A DNA stretch of 64,000 nucleotides from Pirellulales bacterium (GTDB taxonomy: Bacteria > Planctomycetota > Planctomycetia > Pirellulales > JANQPP01), in the NCBI GenBank assembly GCA_028289405.1, contig JANQPP010000127.1:53822-117821 (forward strand), in the 5' to 3' direction. A program made the position numbers and the translations under genes. The notes below the pieces were generated by a model. It ran no database searches. It was not told the DNA's origin and saw only the letters and a list, made by a program, of their open reading frames with translations. Below are positions 9,591 through 19,245 of the stretch, piece by piece; positions within the stretch are counted from its first letter, which is position 1, and every line of letters starts with the position of its first letter.

Positions 9591-10493
9591 ATGAAACGAT
9601 TTAGTTTTGCTCTGGCGGGATTGCTCTTGGCATTATCCGTCGGACAAGCCCAAGCGGCCGTGGAAGACCTGATTGATGGCGTCATCAATCGCCTCGAAGA
9701 CGATGACTTTGAAAGCATCATCGTTGGAGATGGTGATGGTACGATTGACGCCGGTGACCTTATCGCTGGCGTGTTCAAAGTACAGCAGATTATCGACGAA
9801 CCTGCCCAGTCAACTTCCGTGAACCTTCAAGGGGCCGATGACACGTTCACCGGTTTCTTCTTGTTGGAGACGATCGTCGGTGACGATGGCGCGCCAAACA
9901 CCAATGAAGTTCTTGAGTTCGGTGCTCCTTCCCAAGCAGACTGGGATGCCGTATTTGGTGACGGAGGCATTATCGATCTAGGGCTTGGGCCAGGTGGCCT
10001 GACCCCTGACCCGGACACGGTTGTGTTCGTTTATGAAGGCGTGAATTTCAATGACGCTACGAATTCAGGCACGCTTCAGGACGCCGCTCAATCATTCATC
10101 AATGGCGGAACCCTGCTTTGGGAATTTGGTCTTGACGGTGCTGGAACCTTCTGGACCACGTCGGGTGAAGATCCTGGCGTGATCGCTCTTGCTCTGACCA
10201 ATAGTCTTACCAATAGGCTCTCGCTTAACGTGACCCAAGAACATGCAGGTTCTGGAATTGCTCTCGATCCGCATAATTTCTTTGGCACTATTGGTGGGGA
10301 TTTGAACTTTACCACGCCGACTCAGTTGCAAGGTAAAGGCGGTTTCGTCAGTACTGGCAGCCCATTTGACTTGGTCACCGATACCGACTTCGTGATCAAT
10401 CCACGGATTGTGCCCGAACCGTCGACGGTTGCCATCTGGTCACTGCTTGGTTTGGTCTTCGCCGGTGGTGCCTGGAGGCGGCGTAACCGTTAG
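9591..10493 (+). CDS. PEP-CTERM sorting domain protein
   Basis: This is a secreted protein of 300 residues. A signal peptide (MKRFSFALAGLLLALSVGQAQA) precedes a mature part with no known enzymatic domain. The C-terminus has the PEP-CTERM arrangement: VPEPSTVA, a hydrophobic stretch (IWSLLGLVFAGGAW) and a basic tail (RRRNR). Such tails are recognised and cleaved by exosortases, and one is encoded 1.1 kb upstream on the other strand. GGGAGG lies about 10 bases before the ATG, and a strong terminator follows. The Gly/Asp-rich body (for example GDGDGTIDAGDL) suggests an extracellular, possibly ion-binding protein. Its specific role is unknown. Confidence 0.88.
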   Translation: MKRFSFALAGLLLALSVGQAQAAVEDLIDGVINRLEDDDFESIIVGDGDGTIDAGDLIAGVFKVQQIIDEPAQSTSVNLQGADDTFTGFFLLETIVGDDGAPNTNEVLEFGAPSQADWDAVFGDGGIIDLGLGPGGLTPDPDTVVFVYEGVNFNDATNSGTLQDAAQSFINGGTLLWEFGLDGAGTFWTTSGEDPGVIALALTNSLTNRLSLNVTQEHAGSGIALDPHNFFGTIGGDLNFTTPTQLQGKGGFVSTGSPFDLVTDTDFVINPRIVPEPSTVAIWSLLGLVFAGGAWRRRNR

Positions 10494-10542
10494 GGTCAAC
10501 TGCCTTCCTTGGCAAATAGACGGTGAAATAGTTTGTTCACGA

Positions 10543-10573
10543 AAAGCCCACTGCATTGCGGTGGGCTTTTTTT
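10543..10573 (+). terminator. Rho-independent terminator after the PEP-CTERM gene
   Basis: Arms AAAGCCCAC (10543-10551) and GTGGGCTTT (10561-10569) pair perfectly around a 9-base loop and are followed by a T-run to 10573. It lies 50 bases past the PEP-CTERM stop. Confidence 0.85.
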
Positions 10574-10768
10574 ACGCGCTAAACGGAGCATTGGTATGCA
10601 CCGTGTTCCGTCCCATCGGAAAAACGCAGAACCTTGCTGGTGCAAAACTTGTCCTACATGGGACACGAATTTTGGAAGCTCCTGCCTTGCGAAACGGATC
10701 GCGTTTCTACCCACCGCAACATGCTTGCCACCAATTCGCCGCTCCTCTCGAAGTTGTTTCCCGTAGCC

Positions 10769-12094
10769 ATGAAAACATCTGTTGAGCCCCCAACCAGCCG
10801 TCGCTGGCCTGTTTTTTTGCTGACACTCGCGGCAATCGGCCAGCAAGCGATATTTGGATCTCGGGCCGCTCAAGCACAACCCGCGCGGCTAGCTCCCGTC
10901 GCAGTTGCAGCGGTCATTGAGCGGGAAGTTGCTACTGGGCAATCGTTTGTGGGCACTGTGGAGCCGGTGCGGAAGAGCATCGTGGGCAGCGCGGTCGGTG
11001 GTCGGGTCATTGAATTCCCCGTGAACGAGGGAGATCGCGTGGAGGCGGGCCAAACGCTAGCTCAATTGCTCACCGAAACGGTCGAGTTGGAACTTGCCGT
11101 CGCTCAAGCGGAGCTGGAACTAAGAAAACAAGAATTGGCGGAACTGGAAAACGGTTCCCGCGCGGAGGAAAAGGAGCAGGCGATCGCCCGCATGAAGGCC
11201 GCCGAGGCGTCCATCCAATACTTGCGTGCCCGCCGCCGACGTGCCCAGGAACTGTTCCAGCAGGGGCGGACGGTGACGCGCGAGGAACTCGAGGAGCAAG
11301 TCGCCGCGTCCGACAGAGCGGAACACAACTATCTGGAAGCGAAGGCCACGCACGAGCTGGTGATGAATGGGCCTCGGGCGGAAAAGATCGCCCAAGCACG
11401 AGCCCGCGTCGCCATGCAGCAGGCCACCGTGGACCGGCTCACCAGCCAGGTCCGCAAGCATACGATGATTTCCCGCTTTGCCGGATACGTGGTGGCGGAG
11501 CATACGGAAGTGGGACAATGGGTCAGCGCCGGGGATCCGGTGGCTGAGGTCGTGGCCCTGGATGAAGTGGATGTCGAAGCCTTCGTGCTAGAAAATCACG
11601 TGCCGCATATCCGGGTGGGAACGATGGTGCGGGTGGAGATCACCGCCCTGCCGGAGACGATCTTCACGGGCAACATTGTTTCGGTCGTGCCACGAGGAGA
11701 CAACCGATCGCGCACATTTCCGGTGAAAGTTCGCGTGCGGAATGTCATTTCCACGGAATCGGCTGATCCACTCATCAAGGCGGGCATGATGGCCCGCGTC
11801 ACGCTGCCGACCGGGCCCCGCGCGAAAGCGCTGCTGGTACCCAAGGACGCGATTGTCTTGGGAGGCCCTTCTCCCATGGTGTTCGTGGTCGACAGGAAAG
11901 AGCAAGACGCCACCAAGGGAGCGGTCCGTCCCGTGACCGTGAATCTCGGCATGGCGTATGAGGACCGCATCCAAATACTGGGTGAAATACAGGCCGGGCA
12001 ATTGGTGGTCGTGCAGGGAAACGAGCGGCTCCGACCGGGACAGGCCGTGGAAATCGTGGAGACGGCGCGTGAAGACCTCGCCGCCTCTCCATAA
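10769..12094 (+). CDS. Efflux RND transporter periplasmic adaptor (membrane fusion protein, HlyD family)
   Basis: The adaptor would link an inner-membrane RND pump to an outer-membrane channel. From the chosen ATG it has about 441 residues. An N-terminal hydrophobic export segment (about 14-36, ending AAQAQPA) is followed by a lipoyl-like half (GSAVGGRVIEFPVNEGDRVEAGQ). A coiled-coil hairpin rich in Glu, Ala and Arg comes next, then the second lipoyl half (HTMISRFAGYVVAEHTEVGQWV) and beta-barrel/membrane-proximal domains. The open frame runs further up to 10634, but the signal-like sequence only begins at the 10769 ATG. The next gene is the matching RND permease. No TolC-type outer-membrane gene lies alongside. 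Confidence 0.88.
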   Translation: MKTSVEPPTSRRWPVFLLTLAAIGQQAIFGSRAAQAQPARLAPVAVAAVIEREVATGQSFVGTVEPVRKSIVGSAVGGRVIEFPVNEGDRVEAGQTLAQLLTETVELELAVAQAELELRKQELAELENGSRAEEKEQAIARMKAAEASIQYLRARRRRAQELFQQGRTVTREELEEQVAASDRAEHNYLEAKATHELVMNGPRAEKIAQARARVAMQQATVDRLTSQVRKHTMISRFAGYVVAEHTEVGQWVSAGDPVAEVVALDEVDVEAFVLENHVPHIRVGTMVRVEITALPETIFTGNIVSVVPRGDNRSRTFPVKVRVRNVISTESADPLIKAGMMARVTLPTGPRAKALLVPKDAIVLGGPSPMVFVVDRKEQDATKGAVRPVTVNLGMAYEDRIQILGEIQAGQLVVVQGNERLRPGQAVEIVETAREDLAASP

Positions 12095-12153
12095 CTGCTA
12101 CAATGACTAGTGTGCCAGCGTTCCCTCGGCTGGCCGATTGCCCGCCAGACATA

Positions 12154-12260
12154 CTTAAAGCCAACGGATAAAACTCTCGGTCGTTTTCTTCCATCAGCAT
12201 TTCACGGCCGATGGAAGTCGAATTTCGCGGATGCCGAACGGTTTCGTCCACAAACTCTTA
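12154..12260 (+). repeat. Dispersed repeat family 1, copy A
   Basis: This copy runs from CTTAAAGCCAACGG to CAAACTCTTA. It shares the order of blocks with copies at 28307, 42723 and 43312: a left block AAAGCCAACGG, a central imperfect palindrome (TTCCATC...GATGGAA here) and a right block AATTTCGCGGATGCCGA. It lies in the leader between the adaptor and RND permease genes. Its plus frame translates to LKPTDKTLG...FHGRW...NFADAE, the same frame that stays open in the other copies. Confidence 0.75.
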
Positions 12261-12294
12261 CTAAACCTCTCTCCACAAGGATTGCGAGGGCTCC

Positions 12295-15200
12295 ATGTCC
12301 CTCATTGATGCCTTCGTGCATAACCCGGTCAAAGTGACCGTGGGCGTGTTGCTGGTCGTGCTGTATGGCTTCATCGCCATTTTCCGCATGCCGATGCAAC
12401 TCACGCCAGAAGTGCAGATTCCCACAATCACCGTGGAGACCAATTGGCCGGGCGCGAGTCCGCAGGAAGTCGAGCGGGAAATCATTCTGGAGCAGGAAGA
12501 GCAGCTCAAGAGCGTGGAAGGCATCACGAAGATGACTTCCGAGAGCGCGGATTCCCGGGGCATGATCACGCTCGAATTCCAGATCGGCAGCGACATGGAA
12601 GAAGCGCTGCTGAAGGTCAACAGCCGGCTCCAGCAAGTTCCCGAATATCCCGAGGACGCGGACCAGCCGGTGATTACCACGGCGAATTCCTCGGACAGCC
12701 CCATTGCCTGGTTCATTTTGGGCCCGCGCCGCCCCTCGGAAGAGCAGCTTGCCCAGATGGCGTCGGAAAAACCGGCCTTGGCCGAAGAATTGGACCTGAT
12801 TCGTCAGACGAAAAATCAGGGCCTGGCCATGTACCGCCTGCGTCAATTGGCGGAGGCACATCCGGAATGCCGCCCGTTATTGCCGCCCGATGGGTTTGAC
12901 GTGACGCAGCTCCGCCGTTTCGCGGAGGACGAAATCGAAGCCCGCTTCGAACGCGTGGCCGGCGTGTCGCAGTCGAATGTGCTGGGCGGACTCGAAGACG
13001 AACTGCAAGTCATCGTCGATCCACAAAAACTGGCCGCCCGACGTTTGACCATTGGCGACGTACGGGCAGTCCTGCGAGGACAAAACGAAGATACTTCCGC
13101 AGGCGACTTTTGGGAGGGAAAACGCCGCTGGGTCGTCCGCACCCTGGGCCAATTCCGCTCGCCTGAGCAGGTCGAAAACCAGCTCTTGACGGTTCAAAAC
13201 GATGCCCCCGTCTATGTCCGAGACGTGGCAACCGTCCAACTCGATTACAAGAAACCGGACGGGCTGGTCCGCCGGTTTGGCGAATCGCGGATCGCGGTCA
13301 ACGCTGTCCGAGAGTCGGGCGCCAACGTGCTGGACGTCATGGCGGGTCTCAAATCGGCTCTGAATGACCTGAACAAGGGCGTACTGAAATATAAGGGTTT
13401 GGAGCTGGCCCAAGTTTACGATGAAACGGAATATATCAATTCCTCAATCGATCTGGTCCGGCAGAATATCTTCATCGGCGGCGCGCTGACCATGGCCGTG
13501 TTGATGGTGTTTTTGCACCTCGGCTGGGCGACGCTGGTTACCATCCCGCTGATTTTGGCGGCCTCGCTGGCGGCGGCTTATCTCTCGCCTTGGTTCTTCG
13601 TGTTGAGCATCGCTTTGATCGTGGGAGCCGGCTTCGGTTTTGCCCGTGGCGCGCTGGTGGTCGGCCTGGCGATCCCCACCAGCATCGTGGGCACGTTTTT
13701 GATTCTCTGGCTGTGGGGCCGCTCACTGAACGTGATTAGTCTGGCGGGCATGGCGTTCGCGGTGGGCATGCTCGTGGACAATGCCGTGGTGGTGCTGGAA
13801 AACGTCTACCGGCACTGCCAACTGGGTACTTCCCCCTGGAAGGCGGCGGTGCGGGGGACGCATGAAGTGTGGGGCGCCGTCGTGGCGTCGACCTTGACCA
13901 CCGTAGCGGTCTTCCTGCCCATCGTCTTCGTACAAGAAGAAGCCGGGCAACTGTTTGGCGACATCGCCATGGCCATCACGGCGGCGGTGGGGCTCTCGCT
14001 GGCGGTTTCCGTGACGGTAATCCCCACAGCATCCGCGAGGCTGTTTCAGCGTACCGCACCGCAATCCCTGTCAGAACAAGGTTCCGTACATCATAGCCAA
14101 GTATCCAATAATGGTGTAACCGCCATCGACACAGGCGAAGGCGGCTTGGTCCATTCGGACGTCCAAAGAGCAGAACGTCGCGGTCATCAGCTCGTCGATT
14201 GGCTCAGCCGAACCGGAGAGTTTTTCATCGCGGCCACGGTCAACGCCAATGCTTGGATTCAAAGGTCCGTGGTCCGCCGCGTGGCGACGGTGGCGGGCTT
14301 GGTGGGCTTGGCCGTGTCGCTCAGCTACGTTTTTTGGCCCCAGGTCGAATACTTGCCCTCCGGAAATCGGAATCTGGTTTTCGGAATTCTGCTGCCGCCT
14401 CCTGGTTACAATCTCGATCAGCTCATGCGGATCGGGGAAACCGTCGAAACCGCTCTCAAGCCTTATTGGGATATCCGTTCTGGCGAAGAAGACGCGCCCA
14501 GAGATTTCCCGATCATCGACGATTTTTTCTATGTCGCCCGCGGCAGACAGGTCTTCATGGGCTTGCGTGCCCGCGATCCATTGCGGGCCGGAGAATTGGT
14601 GCCGCTGATCCAGCAGGTTTCCGGCAAGTTACCGGGGACGTTCGCGGTGGCGAAACAATCGAGCCTGTTTGAACAGGGGCTCACCGCCGGAAGAACCATC
14701 GACATCGAAATCACGGGTCCGGAATTGACGCATTTGGTGGCGCTCGGTGGCCAGGTGCTCGGCCAGGTCATGCAGCAGCTTCCGCGCGGACAAGCTCGGC
14801 CCGTGCCGAGCTTGGACTTGTCGAGCCCGGAATTGCATGTCGAACCCAAGCTGATGCAAGCCGCGCAGATGGGAATGAACAGCGCGGAACTTGGTTACGC
14901 GGCGGATGCGCTCATCGATGGGGCTTACGCGGGCGATTACTACCTGGGTGGAGATAAGATCGACCTCCGCATCGTGGGCCGGACGCAATTCGCGGACTCC
15001 ACGCAGGAGATTGCCGCCCTCTCCGTGTCCACTCCCTTGGGGCAATTGGTCCCCTTGGAGGCGCTCGCCTCCGTGAAGCTGAGCAGCGGCCCGGAGCAAA
15101 TCAATCACCGGGAGCGCGAACGGGCCATCACGGTGGAGGTTTCTCCCCCGCAAGACATGCCCTTGGAGGCGGCGATGAACCTCATCCAACGGGAAATCGT

Positions 15201-15879
15201 CGAGCCGCTCCGGCAGGGCGGCCAGTTGGAGGGCGGCTATCGCGTCACGCTGGCTGGCACAGCGGACAAGCTCCGCAATACGTGGGAATCACTCCGGTTC
15301 AATGTCTTCCTCGCCTTGCTGATCACATACCTCCTTATGGCCGCGCTGTTCGAATCGTGGCTTTATCCGTTCGTGATTATTCTCAGCGTGCCGGTCGGTG
15401 CCGTGGGGGGCATCCTCGGGCTCAACATTCTCAACCTGTTTTACAACCAACCGCTGGACGTGCTGACCATGCTCGGATTCGTGATGCTGATTGGCACGGT
15501 GGTGAACAATCCGATTTTGATCGTGCATCAATCCCTAAATCACATGCGGGAAGATGGCATGGAACCGAACGAAGCCATCCTCAAAAGCTTGCGGTCGCGG
15601 ATTCGCCCCATCTTCATGACCACGACGACCACCGTTTTGGGCCTCCTGCCGTTGGTCCTCTTTCCTGGCGCGGGGAGCGAGCTTTATCGCGGATTGGGTA
15701 GCGTGGTACTGGGGGGACTGATCGTCTCCACGCTGGTCACGCTCGTACTGGTACCCACGCTGTTCAGCCTCTCCTTGGAAGCCCGCCGGCGGCTGTCGTC
15801 CTGGCGGCGATCGCACGTTGCCGGGCATTCCGCATCGCCACAACAAAGGCAAGCGGAAACTGTCAGCGCCGCAGGTTGA
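12295..15879 (+). CDS. Efflux RND transporter permease (AcrB/HAE-type superfamily)
   Basis: This is a proton-driven inner-membrane pump of 1194 residues, longer than the typical 1020-1050. The N-terminus (MSLIDAFVHNPVKVTVGVLL) is the usual first helix, followed by the porter-domain signature NWPGASPQEVERE. Hydrophobic helix clusters occur around 395-570 and 1000-1170. The motif GMAFAVGMLVDNAVVVLENV is RND signature D. There is an extra soluble stretch between about 585 and 650 (LFQRTAPQSL...) before the second-half first helix, which accounts for part of the added length. A GAGG-type ribosome-binding site precedes the ATG, and the adaptor gene lies 200 bp upstream with repeat copy A between them. 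The substrate cannot be told from sequence. Confidence 0.93.
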   Translation: MSLIDAFVHNPVKVTVGVLLVVLYGFIAIFRMPMQLTPEVQIPTITVETNWPGASPQEVEREIILEQEEQLKSVEGITKMTSESADSRGMITLEFQIGSDMEEALLKVNSRLQQVPEYPEDADQPVITTANSSDSPIAWFILGPRRPSEEQLAQMASEKPALAEELDLIRQTKNQGLAMYRLRQLAEAHPECRPLLPPDGFDVTQLRRFAEDEIEARFERVAGVSQSNVLGGLEDELQVIVDPQKLAARRLTIGDVRAVLRGQNEDTSAGDFWEGKRRWVVRTLGQFRSPEQVENQLLTVQNDAPVYVRDVATVQLDYKKPDGLVRRFGESRIAVNAVRESGANVLDVMAGLKSALNDLNKGVLKYKGLELAQVYDETEYINSSIDLVRQNIFIGGALTMAVLMVFLHLGWATLVTIPLILAASLAAAYLSPWFFVLSIALIVGAGFGFARGALVVGLAIPTSIVGTFLILWLWGRSLNVISLAGMAFAVGMLVDNAVVVLENVYRHCQLGTSPWKAAVRGTHEVWGAVVASTLTTVAVFLPIVFVQEEAGQLFGDIAMAITAAVGLSLAVSVTVIPTASARLFQRTAPQSLSEQGSVHHSQVSNNGVTAIDTGEGGLVHSDVQRAERRGHQLVDWLSRTGEFFIAATVNANAWIQRSVVRRVATVAGLVGLAVSLSYVFWPQVEYLPSGNRNLVFGILLPPPGYNLDQLMRIGETVETALKPYWDIRSGEEDAPRDFPIIDDFFYVARGRQVFMGLRARDPLRAGELVPLIQQVSGKLPGTFAVAKQSSLFEQGLTAGRTIDIEITGPELTHLVALGGQVLGQVMQQLPRGQARPVPSLDLSSPELHVEPKLMQAAQMGMNSAELGYAADALIDGAYAGDYYLGGDKIDLRIVGRTQFADSTQEIAALSVSTPLGQLVPLEALASVKLSSGPEQINHRERERAITVEVSPPQDMPLEAAMNLIQREIVEPLRQGGQLEGGYRVTLAGTADKLRNTWESLRFNVFLALLITYLLMAALFESWLYPFVIILSVPVGAVGGILGLNILNLFYNQPLDVLTMLGFVMLIGTVVNNPILIVHQSLNHMREDGMEPNEAILKSLRSRIRPIFMTTTTTVLGLLPLVLFPGAGSELYRGLGSVVLGGLIVSTLVTLVLVPTLFSLSLEARRRLSSWRRSHVAGHSASPQQRQAETVSAAG

Positions 15880-16253
15880 GCCGAGGGCTTGTGCTGGGGC
15901 ATTCACACCCCGGAAATGGACTTCCGTCCGCGAAGTGTGCGAGTTCTGGGGGCTTTGACTCGCCTTGTGACAAATCTCACGAGCTACTAGAATTCTCGGC
16001 TGGTGGTACCCCAAATGTCGCACGCGAGCGGATGTTGCGGGCGCATGGACCACTGACGGCACGTCGCGAGGGAGCGAAGGGGCTCAGCTCGCGGGCACTT
16101 AGATAATATGTAGCGTCACTTGCGCTGTTTCGGCTCGTGATTCGCGGCGCTGTGAACGCTACATGGATGTGTGACCAGCGCTCCTCCAATCCACGCCTGC
16201 TCACCAACTTCTCATCGAACTTTCGCGACCGGCATCTCAGTCCGAGGAACCGA
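15880..16253. other. Intergenic spacer, nothing recognised
   Basis: 374 bases between the RND permease and the MMPL gene. An open GTG-started frame from 16137 runs into the MMPL gene but lacks family similarity before residue 40. I see no promoter consensus, tRNA or repeat copy here. Confidence 0.4.
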
Positions 16254-19067
16254 ATGCCCCAGGACGAGTCTTCGTTTCTATGCCGCCCGTTGCAAATCTT
16301 GACCCAGGGCGTGGTCCGGCTGCCCTGGTTGGTGGTCGTGCTAGGAGTGGTTACGGGGATCGCGTGCATCCAGATAGCGCGCCAGCGGCTGGAATATAAG
16401 ACCAGCCGGCTCGACTTACTGAACCCGCACGACGCCTCGAACCAGCTTTGGATCGAATATATCGAGGAGTTCGGAGCGGAGGACGACGCCGTGGTCGTCG
16501 TGGAAGGGGACGACCGTGATGCCGTGGTCGCCGCCCTGCAGGAGCTCTCGGAAGCCATCGAACAGCGCCGGCAATTGTTCCGCGCTGTGCTGCATGAAGT
16601 CGACCTCTCCGTGATTCGCTCCAAAGGGCTGCATTACCTACCCCCCGAGGAACTGGCCCGGATCGACGCGTTTGTCAGCCAAGTAGAACCGATCTTGCGT
16701 GGCGATTGGTCTCCGTTGAATCTGCGGCAGATGGCATTGGGCTTGAACGCGCGGCTCCGTGCCACGACCGACGGACCCCGAAATGCGGCCAGCGCGGCCA
16801 CATTTTCGTCTTTGTCGAAGTTGGCCCACGGCGTGCGGGCGTCCCTTTCGGAAGAGGGAGGGTATCAATCACCCTGGCCAGACATGCCCGAAGCCTTCGC
16901 GGCCCTCAGCGAATTGGGATCCCGCTATTTATTGTCCAACGAGGGCCGGGTTGGCTTCATCCTTCTCAGGCTAGCCGATTCGGCGGAAAACAGTTTTACG
17001 CGGGGCACGGAAAGTATCCGCGAACTGCGGCAAGTGCTAACCGTCGTTGACCAACGGCATCCCGAAGTCGCCATCGGGCTGACGGGCCTGCCCGTGATGG
17101 AACACGATGAGATGGCGCTCAGTCAGACGGAGATGACCGAGGCCACGGTAATCGGCTTCGTGGGGGTTTTTTGCCTCTTCGTGGCCGGCTTTGGCGGCGT
17201 GCGGCATTCCGCCCTCGCGCTAGGCACGCTGCTGCTGGGCATGATCTGGTCGCTAGGCTTCGTGACGCAGGTGGTCGGCCACCTCAACATTCTCAGTAGT
17301 GCTTTCGCCGTCGTGTTGATTGGCCTGGGCATTAATTACCCCATCCATTACGTGGCGCGATACCTGGAGCTGCGCCGCCAATGCGCGAACACCCGGGAAG
17401 CACTCGTGAAAACCTCCACGAGCATCGGTCCTGGCATCGTGACCGGCGCCGTGACAACCTCGATCGCCTTTTTCGCGGCTGGCTTCACCGAATTCAGTGG
17501 CGTCGCGGAATTGGGAATCATCGCCGGCGGAGGCGTGTTGCTCTGCGTGTTCGCCGCCATGGCGGTATTGCCCGCGGTGATTCAACTCTGGGATTCTCAA
17601 CGCCCCTTGCGGATCTTGCCGGAATTCTTGCGCGTCGACCAGTGGATTCTGCCACTATTCCGATTCCCGCGGGGCGTGCTTGCAGCAACGTTGGCGTTCA
17701 CGGTCGTCGCCGGCGGAGGACTCACGGCCCTTTGGTACGATCACAATCTCCTCCATCTGCAGGCCGTGGGAATCGAGAGTGTCGAACTGGAGAAGAAGCT
17801 GCTCGATGAATACGGCCAGAGCGTGTGGTTCGCCCTGTCGATCGCGGACAGCCGTGAAGAATTGCTCGAACGCAAGGCCCAGTTTCTGCAACTCGATTCG
17901 GTCAGCGGTACCGAAGAGATCGTCTCGCTGCTTCCGCTGAAACATGAGCAAAACCGCCCACTGATCGAACAGATTCGTCAGAAGCTGGAGGATTTGCCCG
18001 AGCGGCCAACGCTGATCGCCGTCGATCCTCCGGAGAGTTTGGGCAAAGCGTTTGCCGAAGCGCAAGACACGGTTTCCCGGATGGATCAGGGGGGTGCCTC
18101 CGGGCTTGCCCTGCTCCAAGTCCGTGATGCCCTCCGGCGCTTGCCGGAAGCCGAGTGCTACCGCCGCATCTCCTACTACCAGCAGCAGATGGCGGGCGAT
18201 CTTTTGAGCCGGCTGCATTTGCTGAGCGCCTTTGCCGACCCGGAGCCGCCTCAGCTTTCCGACCTGCCGGAAGAGCTTGTCACCCGCTTCGTGGGCCACA
18301 AGCATGGCCGGCATCTTTTGAAAATCTACGCCCGGGACAATACCTGGGATATGGAAGCGCTCAAGAAATTTGTTGAGGATGTCCGCGGCGTGGACCCGCG
18401 CGCAACCGGCAACCCTTTGCAAACCTATGAGGCTTCGCGCACCATGCAGCGGAGCTATCAGATGGCGGCCTGGTACGCGCTGGCGGGCATCGCGGTCGCG
18501 ATTTGGCTCGACTTTCGCAGCGTGGGACATACCTTGCTGGCTCTATTGCCGCTACTGCTCAGCATGCTGCAAACGTTCGGGCTCCTGGGATTGCTTGATA
18601 TCCCCTTGAATCCAGCGAACATGATCGCGCTCCCGCTGTTGATTGGGCTCGGGGTGGAAGATGGTGTACATATTGTCCACGATTTCCGCTCACAACCAGG
18701 GCGTTATCGAGTATCTCCCTCGATCGCCATCGCCGTCGTGCTGACGAGCGTGACCACCGTGGCCAGTTTCGCCAGCTTGATGACGGCCAGCCACCAGGGG
18801 CTCTATTCGCTGGGCCGGGTCATGACGATCGGCGTGGTCTGTTGCCTAATCACCTCACTACTGCTCCTTCCGGCGATTCTCACGGTCTGGACGAGGCATC
18901 GCCCGAGCGGGACTTCTTCCGTCAAACCGGCTTGGGTACCCAAACCGCATTTCGCGGGCGAAGAACCTCCGGCCGCGAATTCAGCCGAATGGTCCGAAGG
19001 TGGACCGCAGCCTCCCCGGCAGCGCATCTCGACTCGCCATCCCCGAGGCGGAGTCTGGCGGGCCTAG
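16254..19067 (+). CDS. MMPL/HpnN-like RND superfamily transporter
   Basis: This is a membrane exporter of about 937 residues with two repeats, each of one helix, a large extracytoplasmic loop and a five-helix bundle (helix clusters about residues 300-460 and 770-900). The early segment (LEYKTSRLDLLNPHDASNQLW) and GLHYLPPEEL resemble the HpnN group, which moves hopanoid or other lipids to the outer membrane in some bacteria. MMPL-type motifs such as GLGINYPIHY and GLGVEDGVHIVHDF supply the conserved Gly and Asp/His positions inside the helices. The ATG at 16254 has GAGGA about 5 bases upstream, and the longer frame from 16137 has no matching domain. It may share an operon with the adaptor/permease pair, but a 374-bp gap separates them. 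Confidence 0.85.
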   Translation: MPQDESSFLCRPLQILTQGVVRLPWLVVVLGVVTGIACIQIARQRLEYKTSRLDLLNPHDASNQLWIEYIEEFGAEDDAVVVVEGDDRDAVVAALQELSEAIEQRRQLFRAVLHEVDLSVIRSKGLHYLPPEELARIDAFVSQVEPILRGDWSPLNLRQMALGLNARLRATTDGPRNAASAATFSSLSKLAHGVRASLSEEGGYQSPWPDMPEAFAALSELGSRYLLSNEGRVGFILLRLADSAENSFTRGTESIRELRQVLTVVDQRHPEVAIGLTGLPVMEHDEMALSQTEMTEATVIGFVGVFCLFVAGFGGVRHSALALGTLLLGMIWSLGFVTQVVGHLNILSSAFAVVLIGLGINYPIHYVARYLELRRQCANTREALVKTSTSIGPGIVTGAVTTSIAFFAAGFTEFSGVAELGIIAGGGVLLCVFAAMAVLPAVIQLWDSQRPLRILPEFLRVDQWILPLFRFPRGVLAATLAFTVVAGGGLTALWYDHNLLHLQAVGIESVELEKKLLDEYGQSVWFALSIADSREELLERKAQFLQLDSVSGTEEIVSLLPLKHEQNRPLIEQIRQKLEDLPERPTLIAVDPPESLGKAFAEAQDTVSRMDQGGASGLALLQVRDALRRLPEAECYRRISYYQQQMAGDLLSRLHLLSAFADPEPPQLSDLPEELVTRFVGHKHGRHLLKIYARDNTWDMEALKKFVEDVRGVDPRATGNPLQTYEASRTMQRSYQMAAWYALAGIAVAIWLDFRSVGHTLLALLPLLLSMLQTFGLLGLLDIPLNPANMIALPLLIGLGVEDGVHIVHDFRSQPGRYRVSPSIAIAVVLTSVTTVASFASLMTASHQGLYSLGRVMTIGVVCCLITSLLLLPAILTVWTRHRPSGTSSVKPAWVPKPHFAGEEPPAANSAEWSEGGPQPPRQRISTRHPRGGVWRA

Positions 19068-19245
19068 CGATGACTTCCCCGCGATCACCGCACATTGCTG
19101 TAGCGTAGTAGTAGCGGATTTCCAAGCGCATTGGGCTTGCCTGGTTTCGTCCAGCTTCCTATACTCCCCGCCCATTTCGGGCGATGTTGACAAATCCCGC
19201 AACGCAGGTGTGTACACAAGCGAAACCCGCGAAAGGAACCATGAC